64,000 nucleotides of DNA, taken from positions 169,650 through 233,649 of the forward strand of contig CALVXG010000004.1 of assembly GCA_944368925.1 (NCBI GenBank), read 5' to 3'. A program made the position numbers and the translations under genes. Shown in pieces: positions 44,709-60,096 of this stretch; the stretch's first letter is position 1; the number at the start of each line of letters is the position of its first letter. A model generated the notes under the pieces. The model did not search any database and was not told where the DNA came from. It saw nothing but the letters and a program-made list of their open reading frames with translations. The DNA comes from an uncultured Clostridia bacterium (GTDB taxonomy: Bacteria > Bacillota > Clostridia > Christensenellales > Borkfalkiaceae).

Positions 44709-46016
44709 ATGAAAGACATTTATATAGAAAAAGAACGGGAAATTTCCGTTATTGCGGACGTGGACGTATTGGTATGCGGCGGCGGACCTGCGGGCGTCGG
44801 CGCGGCGATACGGGCTGCACGGCTGGGCGTTTCCGTTATGGTTGTGGAAATGCTCGATTGCTTGGGCGGTATGGCAACGTCGGGAATGATGTCGCATTAT
44901 ACCGGAGACAGCTCGAGCTCTGTCATGCGCGAAATTTTTATTCGCACGAGAGAAAAATGCGACGTCCTCGGTTATGACGACGGCAATATGCACGGCGATC
45001 TTGCGGCTATCCACCACGAAGCGCAAAAAATAGCGCTCGACGAATTGACCGACGAATCGGGCGTTAAAAAGCTTTATTATACGAAAGTTTGCGACGTTAT
45101 ACGCGATGGCAATAAGGTCGCAGGCGTTATCGTGGAGAATAAAAGCGGCAGAGGCTTGATTAAAGCAAAAACCGTAATAGACTCGACAGGCGACGGCGAT
45201 GTGGCATTTCTTGCGGGAGTTCCGTATTGCAAGGGAAGAGAAAGCGACGGCAAAATGCAACCAGCGACGCTTATGTTTAAGGTGGGCGGCGTGGATTATT
45301 CTCGCGCGGTTTTTCCTCCGACTTTCGAAACGGAAGTGCCTACCGAAAAGGGCGAACTTCAAGCGCTCGGAAAAAGCATTCTGCCGTTTCCCGCAGGGCA
45401 TGTTTTATTATATCGACAGCCCACGCCGGGTACGGTTTGCTGTAACATGACAAACGCGCTCGACGTGGACGCGACCGACGCGTTTTCCGTATCGAAAGCG
45501 ACGGAGCAGTGCCGCGCGCAGATCCCGTACATCATCGACTTTTTGCATAAATACGCGCCCGGCTATGAAAATTGCTGGTTGATGTCGGCGGGTTCGTTGA
45601 TAGGCATACGCGAAACGCGGCATTTCGAGGGCGAAGCTCGGCTCGAAAAGGAAGATATTTTGTCGGCGCGTTATTATGAAGATTGGGTAGTGAGAAAAGC
45701 GTATTTCAATCTCGACGTGCACAATATGACGGGTAACGGTTTGGACGTGACGGGCGTGCAGCACAAATTCACCCAACAAAAACCGTATACGATACCGTAC
45801 GGTTGTTTGATCCCTAAAAATGTAGACAATTTGTTCCTGTCCGGCAGAAATATTTCGGGCAGTCATATAGCTCATTCCAGTTTCAGAGCCATGCCGATAT
45901 GCATGGCTGTCGGCGAAGCGGCGGGCGTAGCGGCGGCGCTGTTCGTAAAGAACGATCTTTCGTCGTCGAAAGTCGTAAATGTTAAAGACATTCAAAAAAT
46001 CGTAGGAGATGACTAA
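44709..46016 (+). CDS. FAD-dependent oxidoreductase, second copy
   Basis: 435 residues with TAGGAG upstream. The FAD-binding motif VCGGGPAGVGAAIRAARLG is near residue 22, followed by LGGMATSGMMSHYTGD, then STGDGDVAFLAGV and the C-terminal NLFLSGRNISGSHIAHSSFR segment shared with the preceding gene. It is the same family but only distantly similar and lacks the C-terminal sandwich. Two such enzymes in tandem could form a heteromer or carry out successive steps. The substrate is not known. Confidence 0.75.
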   Translation: MKDIYIEKEREISVIADVDVLVCGGGPAGVGAAIRAARLGVSVMVVEMLDCLGGMATSGMMSHYTGDSSSSVMREIFIRTREKCDVLGYDDGNMHGDLAAIHHEAQKIALDELTDESGVKKLYYTKVCDVIRDGNKVAGVIVENKSGRGLIKAKTVIDSTGDGDVAFLAGVPYCKGRESDGKMQPATLMFKVGGVDYSRAVFPPTFETEVPTEKGELQALGKSILPFPAGHVLLYRQPTPGTVCCNMTNALDVDATDAFSVSKATEQCRAQIPYIIDFLHKYAPGYENCWLMSAGSLIGIRETRHFEGEARLEKEDILSARYYEDWVVRKAYFNLDVHNMTGNGLDVTGVQHKFTQQKPYTIPYGCLIPKNVDNLFLSGRNISGSHIAHSSFRAMPICMAVGEAAGVAAALFVKNDLSSSKVVNVKDIQKIVGDD

Positions 46017-46032
46017 GGGACGGGAGAAAACC

Positions 46033-48431
46033 ATGACAGACGAAATCAACGAGATATTAAGGCTTAAATCCGCGCTCGCGCAGGACGGGGAACTCCCGAG
46101 CGGGTGCGCATTTCTATCGGACGATATTTTGCTCGCGTATCCGCAAGCGGACGGCGACGCGCGCTATCCTTATGCGTGCGACGGGCTCACGCTGTGGACG
46201 CACTCGTCGGGCAATATAATAATGAACGAAAGCAAGTTCAATATATTCCCGGATACCACTCGTGGCAAAGAGCCCGCCGTCGCGTTTTTCGTCGGAGAAA
46301 AGAGCGGTAACGTGTTTCGGCCCATTTCCGTGACGGGCGTTGCGAGCGGCGTAGACCTCGACGTCGAGCGGTTTACCGTGTTTACGAAAAAAGCGGCGTA
46401 TTATTTTGCGGAAACGAAGAAAACTCTTTCCGTCTTGCGCGTGTTTATGGATGTTAAGAAGCGCGCGCATTTTTCTGTATGCGTCAAGAACAAAGCGAAG
46501 CAAAAAGCCGACGCGTATGTCGCGGCGTACTTCGATCCGTTGCTCACGCATGGCGGTGCGGAAGGGTTTTGGGACAAGTGCTATCGCAACGGCGAAACGA
46601 CAGCAGACGGTTTTACTCTGAAAATGACCGAGTACATCTCGGGCGAGCGCATAGAGCACTGCGCATATATATCGAGCACGGCGAATAACTCGCAAAAAAC
46701 CACTTCGCACGCAGTGTTCAACGGCGGAATAAACAGACAACTTGCTTCGTCCGTTCCGCTTGTCACGGGCGCGTTTGACAAAGAAAAACATATCACGGCT
46801 TTTGCCGAAACGGCGATAGCGGGCGAGATTATCCCCGTATCGTTAAACGGCGGCGGGGACTATACCGTGCACTATGTTCTTACGCTCTCGGACGGATATG
46901 CAAAAACCGAGCATTGCGACAGCGACGCTGAGTTTGAGCATAACGCATGCGCTACGGGTGCAGAACATGCGCGCGTGTTCGAGTTCGACGGGCTTAAAGA
47001 TGTGTTTGCGCCGCACGAAAAGACTTTATCGTGCTTTATAAACAGCGTGGTAAGACAGGTCGAGTTTTGCACGACTTCCAAGAACTACGCGGGTGATATG
47101 ATAGGCATTCGTGATATATTTCAGCAGATTGAGGGGGCGTTGCCTACAATGCCCGACTATTGCCGAAAAAAGATAATCGAGGCTATTTCGTTCATAGGCG
47201 AGGACGGCAGAGCTCCGCGGCAGTATTCCTATCCGCAAAAAGAGGGTATTCCGCCCGTAATGGATTTGCGCGAATATATTGATCAGGGCTGTTGGATAAT
47301 TTCGACGGTACATGCATATTTGCGTTACACGGGCGACTTTACCATACTCGATGAAATATGCGGATATTATAAGTTCGATGACGGTAAAGTCAACATGTCG
47401 AATAGGCGTGACGGCGTGTTAGAGCACTTACTCTCTATAACCGATTATCTTTTGAGCAATATCGACGAAAATACAAATTGCTTAAAAGCGTTGTACGGGG
47501 ATTGGAACGACGCGCTCGACGGATTGGGAAAAACGGCTAAACAAGGGCAAAAGTTCGGTAACGGCGTATCCGTAATGGCGACATTGCAGTTATACAAAAA
47601 CCTCGGCGAACTTGTAGAGATACTCGACAAAACGGGAACGCACAAAAACAAAATAGAAAAATACAAAGCAATGCGACAAAGCATTAAGCGCGGGCTCGAA
47701 CAAAACGCCGTAAATAACGGCAAGGTGATGCACGGCTGGGGTGACAACAAAAAGTGGTATATCGGAAGCGATAACGATTGCGACGGAAAGAACCGCGACG
47801 GGTTGACGAGCAATGCGTTTTGGGTGCTGTCGGGAATGATTGACGACAGCGACGTTATCAATAAGAATGATATACTTAAAGCATACGATAGGCTCGACGG
47901 CAAGTACGGGCTAAAAACTTTTGCGCCTCACTTCGAATCGGACTGCACGGATGTTGGACGGCTGTCGCGCTTGCCTAAGGGCACGGCGGAAAACGGCGCG
48001 ACGTATATCCACGCTACGCTTTTCGGTATTATTTCGCTGTTTGATATGGGCGAGAGCGAACGGGCGTGGGAACAGCTTTACAAGATATTGCCCATAACGC
48101 ATAAGTTTACGTCCACTTCGCCGTTCGTGATGTCCAACTCGTATGCGGAAAACGCCGAGCTCGACCTCGACGGCGAGAGCATAAGCGACTGGTTCACGGG
48201 AAGCGGGTGCGTATTGCTTAAAACGCTGTACAGAAAGGTCTTCGGGATAAATCCGACGTTCGACGGCGTGGAAATTACGCCCGCCGAAAACCCGCCGTTC
48301 GCTCGCGGCGAATGCACCGTTATTATAAAAGGCAAACACATTACGGTAAGGCTTTTGAAAGGCGAAGGAACAAGGAAAATATTTATTCCGACCGAGCATT
48401 TGCGCGACGGACAAATAGTAGAGGTGTACGT

Positions 48432-48435
<4 letters not shown>
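46033..48435 (+). CDS. GH94-type inverting glycoside phosphorylase
   Basis: 800 residues from ATG 46033, with GGGAG six bases upstream; an ATG at 46009 overlaps the previous gene and has poor spacing. The N-terminal beta-sandwich (GH94 lid domain) leads into an (alpha/alpha)6 barrel with MIGIRDIFQQ and the catalytic acid region YGDWNDALDGLG; Asp493 is the likely general acid. The C-terminal FVMSNSYAEN and ISDWFTGSGCVLLKTLY segments are also GH94-like. It phosphorolyses a beta-linked disaccharide to an alpha-sugar 1-phosphate. The following N-acetylhexosamine kinase suggests a GlcNAc-containing substrate such as chitobiose; cellobiose- or mannobiose-type activity is also possible. Confidence 0.82.
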
Positions 48436-54448
<6,013 letters not shown>

Positions 54449-54475
54449 ATTTTTAAGTATAAATGGAGAATAGAA

Positions 54476-55768
54476 ATGTCATTCAATAAAGACTTTATAT
54501 GGTGCGTGGGCGGCGCTGCGACGCAGCAGGATGGCGGTTATTTAGACGGTGGAAAGGGATTAAACATTTGGGATGCGTTATCAAACGGTCACGTTAAAAA
54601 TAACGATACTTCTCACGTTGCCTGCGATCATTTTCATAAATGGAAAGAGGATTTGCACTTGTTAAAGGAATTGGGGGTAAATAGTTATCGTTTTTCGATT
54701 TCACTCGCAAGAATTTATCCCAAAGATGAGATTAACGTCAACGAAGAAGGAATTAAGTTTTATAATGATTTGGTTGCCGAGCTTGAAAAGTTGGGAATCG
54801 AACCAATTTGTACTTTATATCATTGGGATTTGCCGCTTTGGTTGCATAAAAAGGGCGGATGGAAAACTTCACTTGCCGTGGAATGGTTTGAACGGTTTAC
54901 AAAAACAATTGTTGATTCCATTTCTGACAAGGTGAAATATTGGCTAACATTTAATGAACCGCAGATATTCGTTGGACACGGTTACCAGATCGGTGTTCAT
55001 GCACCGTTTGAACAATTACCCAAAACGGAAATACAAAATATTTCCCGTAACGTCATGCTAGCACACGGAAAAGCGGTCAAGATCATTCGGAAGTTCGCAA
55101 AGCAGCAACCGAAAATAGGTTTTGCTTCCACCTGCGATATGTTGCTTCCCGTAGATGGCGATGAAGAAAGGGCATATCGCGCTACATTTGATTGCATCCG
55201 CAATGGGGTTTATAATCCCGCATGGTGGTGTGATCCCATGCTCGCGGGCAAAGCGCCCAAGGGCTGCGATTGGCTTACCGAAAGCGACTTAAATGAAATA
55301 TACGAGCCGCTCGATTACTGCGCGTATAACATATACCGCGCGGATATAACGGAAGGCTACGACTACACATATACGGGTATGCCGCATACGGCTATAGGCT
55401 GGACGGTAACGAAAGACTGTCTGTATGTTTCGGCAAAGTATATGTACAAAAGATACGGCTTGCCCATATTCATAACCGAAAACGGAATGGCTAATATGGA
55501 TTTCGTGTACGAGGACGGTAAGGTGCACGATCCGCAGAGATCGGAGTATTTGAGAACGCATATACGCGGACTTAAAAGAGCGAGCGACGAGGGCGTGCCG
55601 GTTATCGGTTATTCGTGTTGGAGCTTTATGGATAACTTCGAGTGGGCGGAAGGATACGACAAGCGGTTCGGTCTTGTGTACGTCGATTATCGAACGCAAG
55701 AGCGCATACTCAAAGACTCGGCGTATACTTACCGAGATATAATCGATACTAACGGCGAGAACTTGTAA
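54476..55768 (+). CDS. GH1 beta-glycosidase, compositionally mosaic
   Basis: 430-residue family-1 enzyme, cytoplasmic, with the acid/base Glu161 in WLTFNEPQ and the nucleophile Glu335 in FITENGMAN; the start MSFNKDFIWCVGGAATQQDGG is typical. It likely hydrolyses beta-glucosides or beta-galactosides. The first ~760 bases use AT-ending codons and look AT-rich, while from about 55240 the sequence switches to the GC-richer, TAC/GCG/ATA style of neighbouring genes. The reading frame and family pattern continue across the switch, so it looks like an in-frame recombination between a foreign and a native GH1 gene. GGAG precedes the ATG. Confidence 0.88.
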   Translation: MSFNKDFIWCVGGAATQQDGGYLDGGKGLNIWDALSNGHVKNNDTSHVACDHFHKWKEDLHLLKELGVNSYRFSISLARIYPKDEINVNEEGIKFYNDLVAELEKLGIEPICTLYHWDLPLWLHKKGGWKTSLAVEWFERFTKTIVDSISDKVKYWLTFNEPQIFVGHGYQIGVHAPFEQLPKTEIQNISRNVMLAHGKAVKIIRKFAKQQPKIGFASTCDMLLPVDGDEERAYRATFDCIRNGVYNPAWWCDPMLAGKAPKGCDWLTESDLNEIYEPLDYCAYNIYRADITEGYDYTYTGMPHTAIGWTVTKDCLYVSAKYMYKRYGLPIFITENGMANMDFVYEDGKVHDPQRSEYLRTHIRGLKRASDEGVPVIGYSCWSFMDNFEWAEGYDKRFGLVYVDYRTQERILKDSAYTYRDIIDTNGENL

Positions 55769-55781
55769 AGGCATAAAAATA

Positions 55782-56504
55782 ATGAACATCATAATAACAG
55801 AAGACTACGACGAACTGAGCGATAAAGCGTCGGAAATAATAATAGAACTCGTAAGGAACAAGCCCGACGCGGTGCTTGGCTTGGCGACGGGCAGCACTAC
55901 GCTCGGACTGTACAAAAGACTTGTAATAGACCATAAAGAGAATGGGACAAGCTATAAGCAAATCCGTGCCGTAAATCTCGACGAATATGTTGGCTTGGAT
56001 AAAACGCATTCTCAAAGCTATGCGTACTTTATGCGCAAAAACTTGTTCGATCGGATCGACATAGACTTGAACAACACATACATAGAAAACGGCACGGCAG
56101 AGAACTAACAATCCGAGTGCAAAAGGTACGATAGTATTCTCGAACGATTCCCGAGAGATATACAGCTACTCGGTTTGGGCGGTAACGGACATATAGCGTT
56201 TAACGAGCCGAACACGCCGTTCGACAGTACTACTCATTTCGTCACTCTTGCCGACAGCACGGTAAAAGACAATGCAAGACTTTTCTCGGATATATCCGAA
56301 GTGCCGAGAAAGGCGTACACCATGGGCTTAAAGAGCATAATGCAATCAAAGAAAATACTGCTCCTTGCAAGCGGACTGAATAAAGCGGAGGCCGTTGCAA
56401 AACTCATGTACGGTAAACCTACGGAAGAATTGCCCGCGAGCATACTGTATAACCATAAGGATTGTACTGTAATATTAGATCAAGAGGCGGCGAGTAGACT
56501 ATGA
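55782..56504 (+). pseudogene. nagB: Glucosamine-6-phosphate deaminase with an in-frame stop
   Basis: NagB converts glucosamine 6-phosphate to fructose 6-phosphate and ammonia. The N-terminal part has LGLATGSTTLGLYKRL and VNLDEYVGL (catalytic Asp); after a TAA at 56106-56108 the same frame continues with QSECKRYD and LLGLGGNGHIAFNEP to the C-terminus. No shift is needed, so a single substitution created the stop after 108 codons and splits the enzyme before the catalytic His/Glu region. The usual family spacing is kept across the stop. The gene is short (about 240 codons), normal for NagB. The last codons overlap the deacetylase start as ATGA. Confidence 0.88.
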
Positions 56505-57343
56505 AACTCAACGACAAAGCAATAGTATATATTCCCGACGGAACTGAACAAGTAAAGGCATTATCCCGCACCACGCATTTGTGTATTGCCGCGCATCAGG
56601 ACGACATAGAGCTTATGGCGTTCAGTCCCATAGCGGAATGTTTCGGCAGTAAAGATAAATGGTTCTGCGGCGTGGTAACTACCGACGGCGCGGGAAGCCC
56701 GAGAAACGGATTGTACGCAAACTACACCGACGAGGATATGAAAGCCATACGCATAACCGAGCAAAAGAAAGCGGCGACGGTAGGTGAATATACGGCGCAA
56801 ATACTTCTCGGCTATTCTTCCGCGCAAGTTAAAGATCGGAACAACGAACAAGTAATAACCGACTATGTTCAAATTCTCAAAGCGACAAAGCCCGAGTATG
56901 TGTATATCCATAACCTTGCGGATAAGCACGAAACGCACGTCGCAACAGCGGTAAAGGCTATTAAAGCACTAAGACAGCTTAAACCAAATGAACAGCCTAA
57001 ACACGTGTACGGCTGCGAGGTGTGGCGTGATCTCGATTGGATGAACGACGACGAAAAAGTATTGTTGGAATGCAGTAAACATAAAAACATAACTTGGGCA
57101 TTGTCGAGCGTGTTCGACAGCCAAATAATCGGCGGCAAGCGTTACGACCTTGCGGTGGAAGGGCGACGAGCGGCGAATGCGACATTCGGACGGAACGTAT
57201 GCGACGTGTATACGGGTTTGAACTACGCGATGGACTTAACGCCGTTAATAAAAGAACAAAGCATAGACATAGCCGAGTATGTGGCGGGATATATACAAAG
57301 GTTTTACGACAGCGCCAATCAGACGTTAAAGGATCTTATATGA
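56501..57343 (+). CDS. PIG-L family N-acetylglucosamine-type deacetylase
   Basis: 280 residues, cytoplasmic. The zinc-binding motif AHQDDIE (residues about 31-37, with the catalytic Asp) and the second zinc His in HETHVATAV mark the PIG-L/LmbE family. These enzymes remove acetyl groups from GlcNAc-containing small molecules. It is coupled by an ATGA overlap to nagB upstream and to the GH13 gene downstream, so deacetylation of an amino sugar before deamination is the likely role. Whether it acts on free sugar, sugar phosphate or a disaccharide cannot be told. Confidence 0.85.
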   Translation: MKLNDKAIVYIPDGTEQVKALSRTTHLCIAAHQDDIELMAFSPIAECFGSKDKWFCGVVTTDGAGSPRNGLYANYTDEDMKAIRITEQKKAATVGEYTAQILLGYSSAQVKDRNNEQVITDYVQILKATKPEYVYIHNLADKHETHVATAVKAIKALRQLKPNEQPKHVYGCEVWRDLDWMNDDEKVLLECSKHKNITWALSSVFDSQIIGGKRYDLAVEGRRAANATFGRNVCDVYTGLNYAMDLTPLIKEQSIDIAEYVAGYIQRFYDSANQTLKDLI

Positions 57344-58917
57344 ACAAGCAATTTCTTTCTTGGAATATATATCAAATTTATCCGCGCAGTTTTATGGACG
57401 GCAACGGCGACGGCATAGGCGACATAAAGGGCATAACGAGCAAGCTCGATTATCTTAAAGAGCTGGGCATAAACGCCGTGTGGCTCGGTCCGTGCTATAA
57501 AAGCCCCAACTGCGACAACGGCTACGACATATCCGACTACCGCGATATAATGGACGAGTTCGGCACGCTCGATGATTGGAAAAAGATGATCGCGGGCTTG
57601 CATGCACGCGATACAAAACTAATAATGGACTTCGTCGGAAATCACACATCGACCGAACACGAGTGGTTCAAGCAGGCGCGCTCGAGCCGGGATAACAAGT
57701 ACCACGATTATTATATTTGGCGCGACGAGATCCCCAACGATTGGCGATCGGTATTCGGCGGCAGCGCGTGGGAATATAACGAACCGACGAAAGAATATTA
57801 CTTGCACAGCTTTGCGATAGGTCAGCCCGATCTTAATTGGGAAAACGAAAGGGTTCGCAAGGAGATGGCGGAAATAATCGACTATTGGGTGGATCTCGGC
57901 GTGGACGGGTTCAGGTGCGACGTGCTCGACTACATTTCCAAGGACTTCGCGCTCGGGAAAATGAACAACGGACCAAAGTTGCACGAATATATAAAAGAGC
58001 TGTTCGGGCGGGAAAAGGTAAAGCATATATTCACTGTCGGCGAGTGTTCGATGGGCGAGGATAAGATAATAGACATTTGCGGCGAGGATAGGTACGAGCT
58101 TAAATGTATATTTCAGTTCGACCATTTTAATATAGGCAAGAACGATAAATTCACACGTAAACCTTATAGGACGGACGAGATCCGTAACGTCCTTGTAAAA
58201 TGGCAATATTTTACGGAAAAGAACGGGTTGTTATATACCTTGTTTACGGACAATCACGATAATGCGCATTATATATCGCGGCTCGGAAATGACAATGAAT
58301 ATCGTTATGAATGCGCTACTATGTACGCGGCAATGTTCTATTTGCTTAAAGGTATTCCGTTTATCTATCAAGGACAGGAGTTCGGTGCTCCCGATCCGTA
58401 TTACGATGGGATACGCGATTTTGACGATGTTGAAACGTTCAATTATTATAAAGCGCATAAATCCGAAAGCGATATCATGGATAGAATAAATTTCGGAAGT
58501 CGCGACAATATGCGCCGCCCGATGTGCTGGGACAATACGAAAAATTACGGGTTTTCAACTTCCGACAAAACTTGGATAAAGCTTCACAGTCGAGGCGATG
58601 ATATAAATCTCGAAAACGATAAAAACAGCAAAAGATCTGTGTTTCGGTTCTATAAAAAATTGCTCGCTTTGCGCAATGAAAGCGACGCAGTAAAATTCGG
58701 AAGGTTCGAGGATATTACAAATGACGACGGGTATTTTGCCTACACTCGTACGCTCGGCGACGAGAGCATACTCGTAGTGTGCAACTTCGATGTGGCAAAA
58801 GAGATAACGGGCTTGCCCGACGGAAAGTATCTACTCGGCAACGGCGGAAAAACGAGAAGACCCGACGGCAAATATGCTCCGTATGAAACAGCAGTGTATT
58901 ATAAGGATAAATTATGA
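57340..58917 (+). CDS. GH13 alpha-glucosidase (oligo-1,6-glucosidase type)
   Basis: 525 residues from ATG 57340, which overlaps the deacetylase stop. The four GH13 regions are visible: DFVGNHTS, GFRCDVLD with the nucleophile Asp194, VGECS with the acid/base Glu235, and FTDNHDN with the transition-state stabiliser. The start SWNIYQIYPRSFMDGNGDG is typical of subfamily-31-like exo-alpha-glucosidases. There is no signal peptide. It would cleave alpha-glucosides in the cytoplasm, extending the substrate range of the locus. The stop overlaps the galM start as ATGA. Confidence 0.92.
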   Translation: MNKQFLSWNIYQIYPRSFMDGNGDGIGDIKGITSKLDYLKELGINAVWLGPCYKSPNCDNGYDISDYRDIMDEFGTLDDWKKMIAGLHARDTKLIMDFVGNHTSTEHEWFKQARSSRDNKYHDYYIWRDEIPNDWRSVFGGSAWEYNEPTKEYYLHSFAIGQPDLNWENERVRKEMAEIIDYWVDLGVDGFRCDVLDYISKDFALGKMNNGPKLHEYIKELFGREKVKHIFTVGECSMGEDKIIDICGEDRYELKCIFQFDHFNIGKNDKFTRKPYRTDEIRNVLVKWQYFTEKNGLLYTLFTDNHDNAHYISRLGNDNEYRYECATMYAAMFYLLKGIPFIYQGQEFGAPDPYYDGIRDFDDVETFNYYKAHKSESDIMDRINFGSRDNMRRPMCWDNTKNYGFSTSDKTWIKLHSRGDDINLENDKNSKRSVFRFYKKLLALRNESDAVKFGRFEDITNDDGYFAYTRTLGDESILVVCNFDVAKEITGLPDGKYLLGNGGKTRRPDGKYAPYETAVYYKDKL

Positions 58918-59590
58918 TAACTCTCAAAAACAAAACCGTAACAATAGAACTGATTGAAATAGGCGCGAGGATAAACGCCATAGTCGTAAACGGCGTGGAT
59001 ATTGCGCTGGGGTTTAACTCGCAAGCCGATTACGAGCAAAGCGAAACATACTGCGCGCGACTATAGGCAGAGTATGCAACCGTATAGCGAGAGACAGAAT
59101 CACGCTCGACGGTAAGGAATACTACGTAACAAAGAACGTCGGGAACGACCATCTTCACGGCGGCAAATGCGGTTTCGACAAAAAGCCCTTTGAGATAGTC
59201 GAACAAACAAAGAACTCGATAACGTTCAAGTATGTAAGCAAGGACGGGGAAGAAGGATATCCCGGCGAACTCGCATTGACCGTAAAGTACACGCTCAAAG
59301 AAAGCGAGCTGCTCATAGAGTACACCGCGACTACGGATAAAACTACTTTGTGGTGTCCGACAAACCATACGTATTTCAATCTCGACGGCGAAAGTAGTGG
59401 TGACTGTTTGGATAATGTCTTGCAAATAAACTCCGAACGAATAACGCTGATGAACGACGAGCTTATTACTACGGGCGAAGTCAAGTATGTGCATAACACG
59501 CCGTACGACTTTACGATGTCCAAGCGCATCGGACGGGACATATACAGCGCAGAGCTCGACGTAACAAAGGGATATGACAGTAAAATTTAA
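58914..59590 (+). pseudogene. Aldose 1-epimerase (GalM), frameshifted and truncated
   Basis: The frame from ATG 58914 follows GalM for about 47 codons (to SETYC near 59054), then hits TAG at 59064. The family sequence resumes one frame over as ATIGRVCNRIARDRI, with the substrate-binding HLHGG and the catalytic His in NHTYFNL, until 59590. The protein then stops with KGYDSKI, about 100 residues early, so the catalytic Glu region is lost. Two independent lesions mean it is dead. The end of homology lies about 180 bases before the HipBA genes, and their insertion may have cut it. Confidence 0.85.
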
Positions 59591-59710
59591 CAATGGCGGT
59601 TTGTCGAAGAAAATCGACGAATCGCTTTTTATATGCGCTTTTTGTATCGTGTTATTCGACAAAATTTCGCCGTTATGGACAAATCTTTAAAATTATAACG
59701 TCAATTATTA

Positions 59711-59739
59711 TTGACAAATCAAAAGCAATTGTATATAAT
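59711..59739 (+). promoter_or_regulatory. Sigma-A promoter of the hipBA operon
   Basis: TTGACA (59711-59716) and TATAAT (59734-59739) are exact consensus hexamers with a 17-base spacer, 30 bases before the HipB start. The remaining part of 59591-59769 contains short inverted repeats (GTCGA/TCGAC at 59603-59618) but no gene. Confidence 0.85.
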
Positions 59740-59769
59740 AGTGAATATTAAAACGACGGGAGATTTGCT

Positions 59770-60093
59770 ATGAAGAAAAGGACAATACTTTTATTTCCGG
59801 ATACGATTAAAATATTAGAGCAAATGGGCGAGCAGATAAAGTTGGCGAGACTCAGAAGAAATTTGTCCGTCGAACTCGTTTCGGAGCGCGCAAATATAAG
59901 CAGAGCAACGCTATGGGCGATTGAAAAGGGCAGCCCTTCCGTCGCGGTAGGATATTATGCGGCTGTTTTGCATGCGCTGAACGATATGGATAAAGATTTA
60001 TTGCTGGTGGCTAAAGACGATAAACTCGGGCGGACGATTCAGGACCTGAATTTAACGACGCGCCGCCGAGCAACAAAAAAGAAAGGGGACTAA
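59770..60093 (+). CDS. hipB: HipB-like HTH antitoxin
   Basis: 107 residues. A XRE-type HTH is visible at about residues 19-75 (QIKLARLRRNLSVELVSERA and ISRATLWAIEKGSPSVAVGY), followed by a basic C-terminus. It should bind and neutralise HipA and repress its own promoter, which lies directly upstream. GGGAG precedes the ATG. Three bases separate it from hipA. Confidence 0.88.
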   Translation: MKKRTILLFPDTIKILEQMGEQIKLARLRRNLSVELVSERANISRATLWAIEKGSPSVAVGYYAAVLHALNDMDKDLLLVAKDDKLGRTIQDLNLTTRRRATKKKGD

Positions 60094-60096
60094 AAT

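Noticed and set aside
56106-56108. Reading the nagB TAA as a recoded sense codon.
   Set aside because: TAA ends many intact genes in this window, and no recoding signal is visible nearby.
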